64,000 nucleotides of DNA from Euryodendron excelsum (lineage: Eukaryota > Streptophyta > Magnoliopsida > Ericales > Pentaphylacaceae), in NCBI GenBank assembly GCA_033060915.1, contig CM065378.1, positions 38,204,501-38,268,500 on the forward strand, read 5' to 3'. This document shows, piece by piece, positions 11,585 to 21,989 of this stretch. Positions within the stretch are counted from its first letter, which is position 1. Every line of letters starts with the position of its first letter. Under the pieces are notes generated by a model. It had not been told where the DNA came from. It did not search any database and saw only the letters and a program-made list of their open reading frames with translations. Both the position numbers and the translations under genes were made by a program.

Positions 11585-12190
11585 AACGGTGGGAGTATTT
11601 CCGTTACTCGGACAAGGTTGATGATTTGTGAGTATTTCCGCTACTCGGACGGGGTTGAGTATTTCCGCTACTCGGACGGGGTTGATGATTTGGGAGTATT
11701 TCCGCTACTCGGACGGGGCTGAGTATTTCCACTACTCGGACGGGGTTGAGTATTTCCGCTACTTGGACGGGGTTGAGTATTTTCACTACTCGGACGGGGT
11801 TGAATATTTCCTCTACTCGGACGGGGTTGAGTATTTCCTCTACTCTAACGGTTTTGTGAGTAGTTTTGCTACTCGAACTGTCTCAAGGAATAAACTGTCT
11901 CGAGAGAGGGATTGGAAAGGGGTCTTACCGTCTCCTAAGAGACGTTCCTGGATTGGAACCGTCTCGAGGAATAAACTGTCTCGAGAGTGGGATTAGAAAG
12001 GGGTCTTACCGTCTCCGAAGAGACGTGCCTGGATTGTGAGTGTTTCTGCCACTCTAACGGTTTTGTGAGTACTTCCGCTACTCTAACGGTTTTGTGAATG
12101 CTTCCGCCACTCTAACGGTTTTGTGAGTATTTTCGCTACTCTAACGGTTTTGTGAGTAATTTTGTTACTCGGACCGTCTCGAGGAATAAA
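11585..12190 (-). repeat. 27-bp minisatellite plus ~80-bp repeats (giant LTR D)
   Basis: From about 11630 to 11850 a 27-bp unit, GAGTATTTCCGCTACT plus CGGACGGGGTT on the + strand, repeats about eight times with small changes and a few GATGATTTGG insertions. ~80-bp units with CTGTCTCGAGAG and GTCTCCGAAGAGAC follow, then more of the CTCTAACGG type. The + strand 122-codon ORF here is a repeat artefact. Confidence 0.8.
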
Positions 12191-12416
12191 CTGTCTCGAG
12201 AGAGGGACTGGAATTGGAATAAGAAAGGACAATGCCCCTAAGGGCATTTTGGTCATTTTGCCTCTATTTGGGCCTGACAGGCCCGCGAAGCGATGGAAAG
12301 ACGGAATTTGGACCTAGAGGATTGGTTTCGATTGGAATATGCCCAAAATGACTTGAAAACAAGTCTGGACGGAGTATAGACTGCCAAGCGGTCAAAAATG
12401 GGGTGCTTACAACTAT

Positions 12417-14200
12417 CTCCAAAAATTTTTCCAAAAACTTTCTTTCCAAAATCTCCCTTCTAGAAACTCCCCTCTAGGATTTCCCTTCTAAAAACCTTCG
12501 TTTCCAAAAACACACTTTCCAAAACTCCTTCTCTTTAAAATCTTTTTCCAAAAACTCTCTCTTCAAATTCACTTTCCAAAAACTCCTCCCTAGGATTCCC
12601 CTCTAGAAAACTTTCGTTTCCAAAAACACACTTTCCAAAAACTCTTTCCTTAGAGTCCAAGTCAAGCCCTAGAACCCACAATTAGGAAACCCTAAATTTT
12701 CTTCCCAAAAACATGGTTTACAAACTTTGCCCCAAACCTAGGTTTCCAAAACCTCTCGTTTTCTACATCAAAACTATACATATTTTCAAAACCTATTTTC
12801 TACGTCAAAACTATAATTTTTCAAAACTAGGGTTTCTAGAATCTCCCTTCCCAAATCCTTGTCAAATCAAATCTTTCCTTTAAGAAACCAAATCCAATCT
12901 CCCCATTTAGGAAACTAGATCCTATCCTCCGTTTTTGGAAACAAAATCAAACCTTCTCTTTTTAAAACAAAATCCAATCCTTTCCTAATCCAACTTTTTC
13001 TTCATTCAAATCCTTCCTAAACTTCCACTTTCCTAAACCTTAAGTTTCTAAAACTTGAACATAAAAATCTTTCCCAAATTTTAAAACTCAACTTTCAAAT
13101 CTTTCCTAATTCGACCCTTTCCTAATTCTACCTTCTTTTCAAACCTTAACTTTTAAAACCTAAGTTTTCAAACTTTTCCTAAACTCAACCTTTCCTAATT
13201 TCAAGATTTTCTAAAATTCAAACTCTAAAACTTTCTAAATCTTAAACTTTCTAAATTTCAAATCTTTCCAAATTCAAAACTTTCTAAATTTGAAACTTTC
13301 TTAAGTTAAATCTTTCTAAACCTAAATCTTTCCAAATTCTAAACTTTCCAAAACTTCAAAATCTTTTCAAATCTAGAACTTTTCTAAACTCAAAACTTTC
13401 TTAATTTAAGACCTTTTTAAGTTAAAACTTTCTTAATTCAAACATTTCCTAAATTGAAAACTTTCATTTCTCAAATGAAACTTTTCTACTTTCAAAACTT
13501 CCCTATTTCAAAACTTTCTAAATTCAAAACTTTCCAATTTTCAAAACTTTCCAATTTCCAAACTATCTTAAATTCCAAACTTTCCTAATTTCAAAACTTT
13601 CCAAAAATGAAACTTTCCTAATTCGGAACTTTCATACATCGGACCTTTCCTAATTCGAACAATTCCTAAATCCAATCTTTTTTAAACTCTTGAGTCTTTC
13701 CTAAGTCTCATCTTTCTTAAGTCTAGGTTTCTTAAACCTTCATCTTTCTAAAACAAGTCCAAATCTATCTCTTCAAATCAAAGTCCAATCTTCTCAATTT
13801 CAATTTCCAATCTCCTCTTCTAATCTCAAATCAAATCCAATTTTCAATTCAATTTCTTTCTTCCAATCCAATCTCTCTGTCTTCAAATCAATCTCTTTTC
13901 AATCGGACTCTGATCCGAACTACGACTGACCTGATTCCCCCAAAGGGATACGTAGGCAACCTTCATAGGTGCGGTCACAACACTTTTCAAACTTTCAATT
14001 CCACCCTCATGGGTGTGGTCTCCATATTTTCAAATCCCAAATTCCAATCTACTTTCAAAATTTCAATTTCAAAATTTCTACTTTCAATTTTCAAACTTTC
14101 CAATTTCAATTCCATCTCTTCAAATCTATTTTCAAATCAAATCAATTTCAAATCAATCTCTTTCCAAATCTATTTTTCAATTCCCTTAACTTGCACTTGC
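12417..14200 (+). repeat. G-poor degenerate repeats (giant LTR C U5)
   Basis: This is about 1.8 kb of variants of AAACTTTCCTAATTTCAAAAC on the sense strand with very little G. It is the counterpart of 600-2700 (B), 8800-10400 (D) and 59350-61100 (E). No gene is seen. Confidence 0.7.
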
Positions 14201-14763
14201 ATATTATGCATCATATGAGTTTCTTTTCAAGCATTGTTTTTCAAAGTGGATAGAATTGAGCCATTTAGTTAGTTGTAGACTCTCATAGGTGAATCTAGGG
14301 TAAATTGACATGTAGGTACCAAAAGGGCGGGGTAGGGTGATGGCTTATTGCGTCTTCCCTACACGTAACCAACCTCCAAACCTAGATCGCTGTTTTCAAA
14401 GACTAAAAGGAGTTATTTTTCAAAAAGGGCTAAATGTTTTTCCAAAGGTTGCCAAACAACCTGTTTTCCTAAAAAAACCCTCTCTTGAGGAGATATTTTC
14501 AAAAATCGTTTTCCAAAACCCTAAGTGTAGTTTTCGGATTATGCTTAGTTTTTAGGTGACCTAACTCACCTTAATCAAGTTAGGTAGTGACTCCGAATCT
14601 TTTTCAAAAGCCCTTTATTCAATTCTATTTTCAATTCAAACCTAGTCGCACTCATTCTTCTAGGAGGGTGAGTTCTAACGAGAGAGTACAGCATTTTTCC
14701 CGCTTGTGTGAGTATTTTTCGAGTGGAAAAAATTTGGGCGCGACAATTCTTTAAGCCAACAAT

Positions 14764-14775
14764 TGGTATCAGAGC
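14764..14775 (+). other. Copia primer-binding site (tRNA-Met type)
   Basis: TGGTATCAGAGC starts two bases after the LTR end ...GCCAACA (14761). This is the standard initiator tRNA-Met complement used by plant Ty1/copia elements. Confidence 0.93.
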
Positions 14776-14825
14776 CTAGTGCTCACATATAAAGGCTTTA
14801 CATCCTTGAGTAAGATCTATAGCCA

Positions 14826-16128
14826 ACATTGCTAGAACTTCTCTTGCAGGAGGTCAGTCCAAAAACAGACCTCTCTTATTTAATGACACGAATTATAATT
14901 ATTGACAAAATAGAATAAAAATTTATGTTCAATCTGTGGATTATGAACTATGGAGAATTGTTATAAATGGACCTAGAATTCTCACTAAAAGAATTGAATT
15001 TGTTGAGGTGGCCAAACCAAAAAATGAATGGGATGTTGATGATTTTAGAATTATGCAAACTAAAGCTAAGGCTATGAATGTGTTATATTGTGCACTCGAT
15101 CCTATTGAGTTTAATAGAATTTTAACTTGTGATACTGCTAAAGAAATTTGGGATAGGTTAAAAGTCACTCATGAAGGTATAAATATAAAAAAAAGAATCT
15201 AAAATCAATCTTCTTGTGTATAACTATGAAATGTTTAAGATGAAGACTGAGGAATTTATTACCGAAATGTTTACCAAATTTACTAACAATTAATGGATTG
15301 AAATCTTTTGGCAAGATTTATTCTAATAATGAAAAGGTAAGGAAGATACTCAGATCCTTACTTAGAAGTTGGGAAGCTAAAGTGACAGCAATAGAGGAGG
15401 CTAAGAATCTGAATACTTTGCCTCTAGAAGAATTGATGGGGTCACTTATGACCTACGAGCTAACTCAAAGGCAAAGCATACAAGATGATAATGAGAAGAA
15501 GAAAATAAAAATTGTCTTTAAATCTACGTCAAATGAACTAAATAGTGATGAAGAAAAAGATGAGGATTTAGCTCTCATCACCAGAAAGTTTAAGAGGTTC
15601 ATGAGAAAGAAATGGAGGAAACGCAAAAGGTTTGAAGCTAAGGGAGATCCAAGCAAAGGAGACTCTACCATAATCTGTTTTGAATGCAAGAAACCTAGGC
15701 ATATCAAATCTGAATGTCCTTAACTCAAGAAGAGAAGAAAAAAGAGCAAGTAAACTATAAATATGGCAGTAACTCTGAGTGGCAGTGAAGAGTCTAGCTT
15801 TGAGGATGAATCTGATACTAAAAAGATAGCTAGCCTCTACTTGATGGCTCAGGAAGAAGATGAAAATGAGGTATTTCCGTCTGACTTTACTTTAAATGAA
15901 CTTCAATATGCTTTTCATGATTTGATGGATGAATTCAAAAAATTAGGAGCCAAAAACTATTTTCTAAAGAAGATGATTTCTACCTTGACTAAAGAAAATG
16001 AAACCTTAGCTTTTGAAAATAAGTCTTTAAAAGAGAAAATTAGAGACCTGGAAAACACTCTTGAAAAATTCGTAAAGGAAAAAGAAAATCTTGATTCAAT
16101 TCCAGGAAATAAAAAAATGCATCTTTGA
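14826..16128 (+). pseudogene. Sirevirus gag (broken)
   Basis: Homology to copia/Sirevirus gag begins about 14826 without an ATG. An in-frame TGA is at 14903 and the first open segment runs 14906-15202 (LWRIVINGP, EIWDRLKVTHEG). A frameshift follows near 15190. The second segment, 15298-15723, holds the conserved NTLPLEELMGSLMTYEL stretch and ends in a CCHC zinc knuckle (CFECKKPRHIKSEC), where the usual glycine before the histidine is Arg. After a stop at 15721 an acidic segment (15763-16128) ends in a predicted coiled coil of leucine and charged repeats. Gag would form the virus-like particle; this copy cannot. Confidence 0.85.
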
Positions 16129-16389
16129 TAGAGGAGGAATTGGTTACAATCCTTTTGTTAAAGGAAAGTCATATAAAAACCTTTTTGCTCAACCAAATGC
16201 CTCTAAAAATAGATGTTTTTATTTTCAAAAGATTATTCATTGTGTCAGTTAGTATTGGTTAAGAAGAACTTCTAAAAATGATGATAAGATGAAGTGGGAA
16301 CCAAAGAGGATTGCTAACACTAACCCTGCAGGACCCAACATGAAGTGGGTACCAAAAATCAGAATTTAAAATCTGCTCAGTGTAGGTTT

Positions 16390-16545
16390 GTTTAAAGTCC
16401 TAACTAAAGAAAGAAATATGGTATTTGGATAATGACTGTTCAAGGCACATGATAGGGGATGGGGGCATGGTGACCTTTGGTGACAATATCAAGGATAAGA
16501 TCATTGGGATTGGAGGCATTGATAAGAATTCTTCAACTATAATTT
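16390..16545 (+). pseudogene. Copia aspartic protease remnant
   Basis: The frame starting near 16424 reads WYLDNDCSRHMIGDGG, the conserved copia protease active-site block. The family has D-S/T-G at the catalytic position; here it is D-N-D, so the active site is lost. The frame ends in a TAA at 16544. The segment between gag and here (16129-16390) still resembles the gag-protease linker (KWVPK) but carries stops. Confidence 0.75.
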
Positions 16546-17718
16546 AAAATACCCTTCTAGTTAAAGGTCTTAAACCCAACTTACTAAGCATCAGTCAGTT
16601 GTGTGATAAAGGCTTCAAGGTAATTTTCGAATCTTTAAAATGTTCTGTAGTTAATGCTTTTAGTGGCTATACTGCTCTAACAAGAATGAGACAAGGTAAC
16701 ATATATGTTATTAACTTGAATGATCTGTCTACATCTACTTTAAAATGCATATTTGTTGTAAATAAGCATGAGTACAATTTCTAAAGCTATAAAACATGAC
16801 ACGGTTGTTAGTTTGCCAAAGATCAAGTTTGAAAAAGATTGAATGTGTGATGCATGTCAAAAGGGTAAATAGATCAGAGAATCCTTTAAATAAAAAATAG
16901 AGATTTCTACCACAAGACCTCTTCAATTGCTGCATATGGACTTATTTGGACCAACTAGAACACTTAGCTTTAGTGTGAAACAATATGCTTTTGTGATTGT
17001 GGATGATTATTCTATATATACTTGGACTTACTTCCTTACTCACAAAGATGAAATTATATCTATGTTTATCAAATTTTGTAAAAGAGTTCAAAATGAAAAG
17101 GGTTTTATCATATTTACTATTAGAACAGATCATGGAAGAGAATTTGATTGCTCCCCATTCGAAATTTTCTATGATAAAAATGGTTTTGAACACAACTTCT
17201 TTGTCCCTAGAACTCCTCAGCAAAATAGTGTTGTTGAAAGAAAAAATAGAAATTTAAAAGAAATGGCTAGAACCATGTTTTGTGAAAATGCATTACCTAA
17301 ATATTTTTGCGTTGAGGAAGTGAATATTGCTTGCTATATTCCAGATAGAATTCTTGTTAGAATACATCTGAAAAAGACTCCCTATGCGCTTTGGAAAGGA
17401 AGAAAGCCAAACATTTCATATTTTCATATTTTTGGTTGTAAGTGTTTTGTTCTAAACAATAATAAAGAAAATCTAAAAAAATTTGATGCTAAGTCTGATA
17501 AAGGTGTTTTTCTTGGTTACTTTATGCATAATAAAACTTTCAGAGTGTTCAACAAGAGAGGCTTAGTAGTTAAAGAGTCAATTCATGTTACATTTGATGA
17601 AACTAACACTCTTACAAGCAGAAATGATAAAGTAGATAAAACAGACCCGAGTGCTAGCAATATCGATGAAGTGCCAGAACCTGAAGTAACACTGCCAAGA
17701 AAAATCAAAGAAGCATAA
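16546..17718 (+). pseudogene. Copia GAG-pre-integrase and integrase (broken)
   Basis: 16557-16780 is the start of the pre-integrase zinc region (NLLSISQLCDKGFKV), which ends at a stop. The HHCC part is partly deleted (about 16784-16920, several stops). The long open segment 16927-17718 is the integrase core with its three catalytic acidic residues visible: the D in HMDLFGP, the D in RTDHGREF, and the E in NSVVERKNRN. The C-terminal GKKPN/FGCKCF and FLGY blocks follow. This is the best preserved part of the element, but it has no own start and is closed by a TAA after the region where the pol frame should continue. Confidence 0.88.
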
Positions 17719-18790
17719 ATTGAGAAAAAGAAACCAAGTCCAACCATATTTCAGCAGTAAATAGAAGTAAATGAGGGGTTGCTAAGAGAATAGAAATTTG
17801 TACAAAATCACCCTCAAGATCAAATTCTTGGTGATCCATTAAAATAAGTAAAAACTAGAGCTTCCATTAGAAATCTTTGTGCACACTCTACCTTCTTATC
17901 ACAACTGGAGCCAAAAACCTTTCAAGAGGCTGAAAGAGATGAATACCGTATTAATGCTATGCAAGGAAAGCTAAATCAGTTCAAAAGAAGCAAAGTATGA
18001 AACCTTGTGCCTAGGCCTGAAGGATGTCCAAGTGTAGGTACAAATCGGGTTTTTAGAAATAAAATGGATGAAGCTGGTATAGTCATCAGAAATAAAGCAA
18101 GGTTAGTTACTCAAGGCTACAATTAAGAAGAAGGTATTAACTATGATGAAACCTTTACACCTGTTGCTAGACTAAAAGCAATTAGAATGTTACTTGCATT
18201 TACATGCTTAAAAAACTTCAAGCTTTACCAAATAGATGTCAAAAGTGATTTTCTAAATAGTGTTATAAATGAAGAAGTCTATATTAAGTAACCACCAGGT
18301 TTTGAGAATGATAAATTTCCTGATCATGTTTTCAAATTGTCTAAAGTTTTGTATGGTTTAAAACAAGCACCTAGAGCGTGATATAAAAGACTAAGCAGAT
18401 TTTAAGTAGAAAATGATTTTTCAAAAGGTAAGGTTGACACCACTCTATTTATCAAAAACAAAAATTCTGATATGCTTATTGTACAAATATATGTAGATGA
18501 TATTATTTTTGGATCTATTAATGAAAACTTGTGCAAAGATTTTTCAAAGAATATGCAAGGAAAATTTAAAATGAGTATGATGGGAGAGCTAACATTCTTT
18601 CTTAGACTTCAAATTAAGTAATCCAAATATTGGATATTCATAAATCAGTCCAAGGACATCAAGAATCTGCTTAAAAGATTTAATTTCAAAGATCTGAAAC
18701 AAATTGGGACACCTATGAATGTGTCAATCAAAATGGAGGCAAATGACGCAGGTAAATCTATTGATACAAAACTATTTAGAAGCATGATAG
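17719..18790 (+). pseudogene. Copia reverse transcriptase (multiply broken)
   Basis: Recognisable RT blocks in one main frame: EPKTFQEAERDEY, ARLVTQGYN, NYDETFTPVARL, YQIDVKSDFLN, PPGFEND, VLYGLKQAPRA, and the catalytic IYVDDIIFGS at about 18490-18520. In-frame stops interrupt it at least at the EN-rich linker, after KRSKV, after GYN, after EEVYIK, after QAPRA and after RLQIK. The YVDD motif is intact but no functional enzyme could be made. Confidence 0.88.
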
Positions 18791-19385
18791 GATCTCTATT
18801 ATACTTAATTGCAAGTAGACCTGATATTATGTTTAATGTGTGTATTGTGTACTAGATTTGAAGCTAATCCTAAAGAGTTACACCTCACTACTGTAAAAAG
18901 AATCTTTAAATACCTAAAACAGACCTGTAATCTTGGTATATGGTACCCAAGTGGTACATCATTTGAACTTGTTGGATATACTGATGCTGATTATGCTAGA
19001 AGTAGAATTGATCAAAAAAGCACCAGTGGTGCATGTCAATTTCTTAGAAATATGATTATGTCTTGGTCTAGCAATAAACAAAATTTAGTGGCTCTCTCAA
19101 CTGCAGAGACTGAGTACATAGCCGTTGGTAGCTGCTGTACTCAAGTATTGTGGATTAAACATCAACTTGAAGATTATGGACTTACCTTTGACCATATTCC
19201 TATCAGGTGTGACAACACCAGTGCAATAAATCTGACTAAGAATCATATTCAACACTCTAGAACCAAACACATTGAGATTAGACACCATTTCATTAGAGAC
19301 CATACATAGAAAGGTGATGTCAATTTAGAGTTTGTCAGCACTGACTATCAGTTGACTGATATTTTCACCTCTAAATGAAAACAAA
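18791..19385 (+). pseudogene. Copia RNase H (truncated)
   Basis: RNase H catalytic residues are visible in order: D in GYTDADYA, E in LSTAETEYIAVG, D in IRCDNTSAI, and the C-terminal HSRTKHIEIRHHFIRDH block. The open segment runs 18809-19309. The next codon is a TAG where the family continues into KGDV...EFVSTDYQLTDIFT, which is still readable to about 19370 but interrupted. Confidence 0.88.
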
Positions 19386-19997
19386 TTTTACATGATTCGA
19401 AAAGAACTTAGTATGTGTAATCTTATTTGATAAATGTTGTTTGTTAAAATGTATTTCTCTTGAATATTAATTCCATGAATCATTTTACTTTGAGTGATGT
19501 CAATCATCGAGAGTGCTGACAATGATAACTAAACTTGATACTTGAGAATGCATGAGTGTTGTCACCATTAACTAGTGCTAGCAATCGCTGAATATTTGTT
19601 GAATTCATTATATGATCATTACACATTGGCAGCATCTGCTAAGAGTGCCAGCACCATTGCATACTTATGTCTGTTTTATTTTGGCGTATAAATACTGAAA
19701 GCCCTAAATTGCTAGTCTCTCAGATTTTGAAAATAACTGCTCCCTCCATTTCTCAAATCCTCAAAACCACCTTCCTATATATCAATCCAAACCTCAATCC
19801 AACCAAAACCTCTCAAGGAACTTCTGCAGCAATAGAAATTGAAGGAATAGCAGCAATTTCTCAAGATCCAAACACTAAACAAGCAGTAACTGATCCTCTT
19901 GCCACTGATTGAGGGAAGAAACAATAAATTAGAAAAGAAAAGGGGGAATCAAGTGCAATAGGAGAGAAATTGAAGAAAGGATAACAAGGGAAAGGAT
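19386..19997 (+). other. Copia pol to env-like spacer
   Basis: Spacer between the end of pol and the 3' ORF. It contains only short open frames, for example 19667-19912, with no recognised domain. In Sireviruses this region carries the sequence ahead of the env-like ORF. Confidence 0.5.
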
Positions 19998-21444
19998 ATG
20001 GTAGAAGAAGAACCAGACTCTGATGTTCTAGAAAACGACCTCTATTTCAATCGGGTATCATTGAAACAAAGGTACGAAACTTCCTTCTGTACCAGAAAAG
20101 TAATCAAAAGTAGATTTGTAGATTTCAACTTCTTTGAGGGGATGGGAATTAATTTTAGAGAGAAATTTTCTTATCTAGGTTGGTTAGAAATGGCGAGTCT
20201 GAAAGAAAGACTTTACCCAGAACTGGTGAGGCATTTTTATGCCAATCTTAGGCCCTCCAAGAAGAATCCAGATAGATTGACAAGCTTTATGAAGGGGCTA
20301 AAGATAAAAATTAGTGGAAAGATTCTAGAAAAAATTCTTGGTCTACACAAGCTAGGGATTGAGCACAGACCTAAAAACCTTAAAGACATATTCTCTGTGA
20401 TTTTGGGACAAGTAAGAAAAAAAAGTCCCTAACATCTGATGAACTTTCCTTAGACCTTAAACTAGTTCACCACTTCCTTAATCACTGCCTAGCTCCAGGA
20501 ATGGCAGGTTTGACTATGTGTCTGAAATGGAACTTCTTCTGTTATGGTTCTAGGCCAGCAAGGACAAGAAACCTCATATGACCACCATCCTCATAGACAA
20601 AAAGATGACAGCTTCAACTCACAAAACCAGTGGCCTGCCCTATGGTATGGCACTTACCAAAATTTTCAAACATTTTGGAGTTGAGCTCTCTGGCAAAAAA
20701 GGCAAAGCAGTTGAGGAAAGACAAGATGGGATTAATAAGTCGACCCTGAAGAGTATGAGGTATGAGAAAATTCCTGAAACAAATTAATGGGTCAGGAAAA
20801 AGGATGGTCAGTCCACTGCTGCATCAACCTTACAAGCAAAACCAGAGGAATCTGATGGCACTGATTTTGAAATCAAGATGGTTGAGCTGTTACATCAGTT
20901 TGATTCCAAGATTGGTTATTGTCTGACTATGGTTGAGAGCTTGAGAACAAAAGTAGATCAACTATCTAAGGAAGTGAAAACCATCAAGCTGGAGATAAAG
21001 GAGGCTATTCTGAAAGCCATGATGGAAGGAGATCCCTTTGCCTCTAATAAGGCAGATCTTGCCTTTGCAGAAGAGGAGTCTGAAAAGGAGGCTTCTAAAG
21101 AAGAGGATTCTGAAGAAGAAAAATCTACAGAAAAAGAACTCAGTGAGGAAGAACTAGAAAAAGGAAAAGGAAAGATAACTGTAGAACCTGAACAAGAACC
21201 ACAACCAAAGTTGGAGAAAGAATCTGAAGAAGTAGTTGCTGAGCAACCTGTTGAGAGTGAGCCAACCAAGCAAGTGTTAGCACCTAAGATTCTTGAAGCC
21301 ACAGATAAAGGAAAAGCACATGCTGCAAGTGCTAACCCATCTGAACCTCCTCCCTCTTTTTTTCCTTCTTCCAAACCCAGATACAAACAAAGAGCCTGCA
21401 AGAAAAACAGTATTTCCTCCTATCACCAAAGCTTATGGCCTTAA
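19998..21444 (+). pseudogene. Sirevirus env-like third ORF (frameshifted)
   Basis: An ATG at 19998 opens a 144-codon segment (19998-20432) with a globular 'plant transposon protein'-like region: a LYFNRVSLKQRYET start and a LKIKISGKILEKILGLHKLG stretch. Frameshifts near 20425 and 20545 and a TAA at about 20785 separate it from 20578-20787 and from the last segment 20878-21444. The last segment has a heptad-like stretch (LRTKVDQLSKEVKTIKLEI) and then a very acidic Glu/Lys tail. Position and layout match the env-like ORF known downstream of pol in SIRE-type elements. Function in the family is unproven; the name reflects position and weak similarity only. Confidence 0.65.
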
Positions 21445-21849
21445 AAACTGACCTAGCAAGGGTGGCTCTAACACCCCTAATGATCTTGTTATTGTGTGAC
21501 TCTGCATTGTATTTCAGTTTTTTATATTCAGTACCTAAAACAGTCAGTTATTTGTTTTTGTTGTGAATATTACTGGCACTGGACCAACTTGTAAGACAAC
21601 TTCCTTATGTTTCAATGCACTTTCTATATTTATGTCCTTACTGCTTGAGTCATTACTAATAGGTTGTTTGCTACTTGGTTATTCTTTGCTTGATTCATTA
21701 TTGATTGGTTGCTTCCTGAATGGTCATTCACCAATTGCTTATTTGATGCTTGGTTGTTTGCTACAATTTAAATAGTTTTAATTCTATTTTAATATTTTTG
21801 CTATTGTACCTGTCATAATTTCTTCATATATTCTTTTTTATTACTTAAC

Positions 21850-21920
21850 AAAAAGGGGAGAACTGACTTGTAGAATGATTGATTGCTGAATAAGGGAAAA
21901 TCCTTTATTAAGGGGGAGGA
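21850..21920 (+). other. Polypurine tracts of the copia element
   Basis: AAAAAGGGGAGAA (21850-21862) and AAGGGGGAGGA (21910-21920) lie 130 and 70 bp upstream of the 3' LTR. Multiple polypurine tracts before the 3' LTR are a described trait of Sireviruses. 21445-21849 shows nothing else. Confidence 0.65.
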
Positions 21921-21989
21921 TAATGTTTCCCATTTATCATGATTTTTTATATTTAAAGAAGGTTTTCTCATCATCAAAAAGCGAGAAAT

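Larger units (their letters stand above)
8250..12411 (-). mobile_element. Giant LTR D (solo, minus strand, nested in C)
   Basis: This 4162-bp element reads TGTAAGCACCCC (12411 downward) to GGGCGCAACA (8250) on the minus strand. It is flanked by a perfect 5-bp duplication ACTAT (8245-8249, 12412-12416). The surrounding sequence is one continuous giant LTR C, so D is a clean later insertion of the same family in the opposite orientation. It has the family layout: minisatellite, 2 units of the 157-bp repeat (11278 and 11436), GGCGCC cluster, TATA box at 10807-10814, low-complexity U5. The palindrome nearest the 157-bp repeats, present in B at 3592-3612, is missing. Confidence 0.88.
6251..14745 (+). 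mobile_element. Giant LTR C (solo, + strand, interrupted by D)
   Basis: It starts TGTAAGCACCCC at 6251 and ends GGGCGCGACA at 14745, flanked on both sides by ATTCT (6246-6250 and 14746-14750), a perfect 5-bp target duplication. Without nested D (8250-12411) and one ACTAT copy it is about 4.33 kb. It has TG...CA ends, a TATA box at 7103, no PBS or PPT, and no pol domain. Its first ~150 bp after the terminal block differ from copies B, D and E and lack their minisatellite, so it seems to be a U3 variant. It sits in the copia 5' LTR. Confidence 0.85.

Noticed and set aside
11628..11996. 122-codon open frame on the + strand
   Set aside because: It is made wholly of the 27-bp and ~80-bp tandem repeats; 27 is a multiple of three, so the frame stays open without selection.
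20958..21401. 147-codon minus-strand frame, Ser/Phe-rich
   Set aside because: Antisense shadow of the Glu/Lys-rich tail of the env-like ORF.
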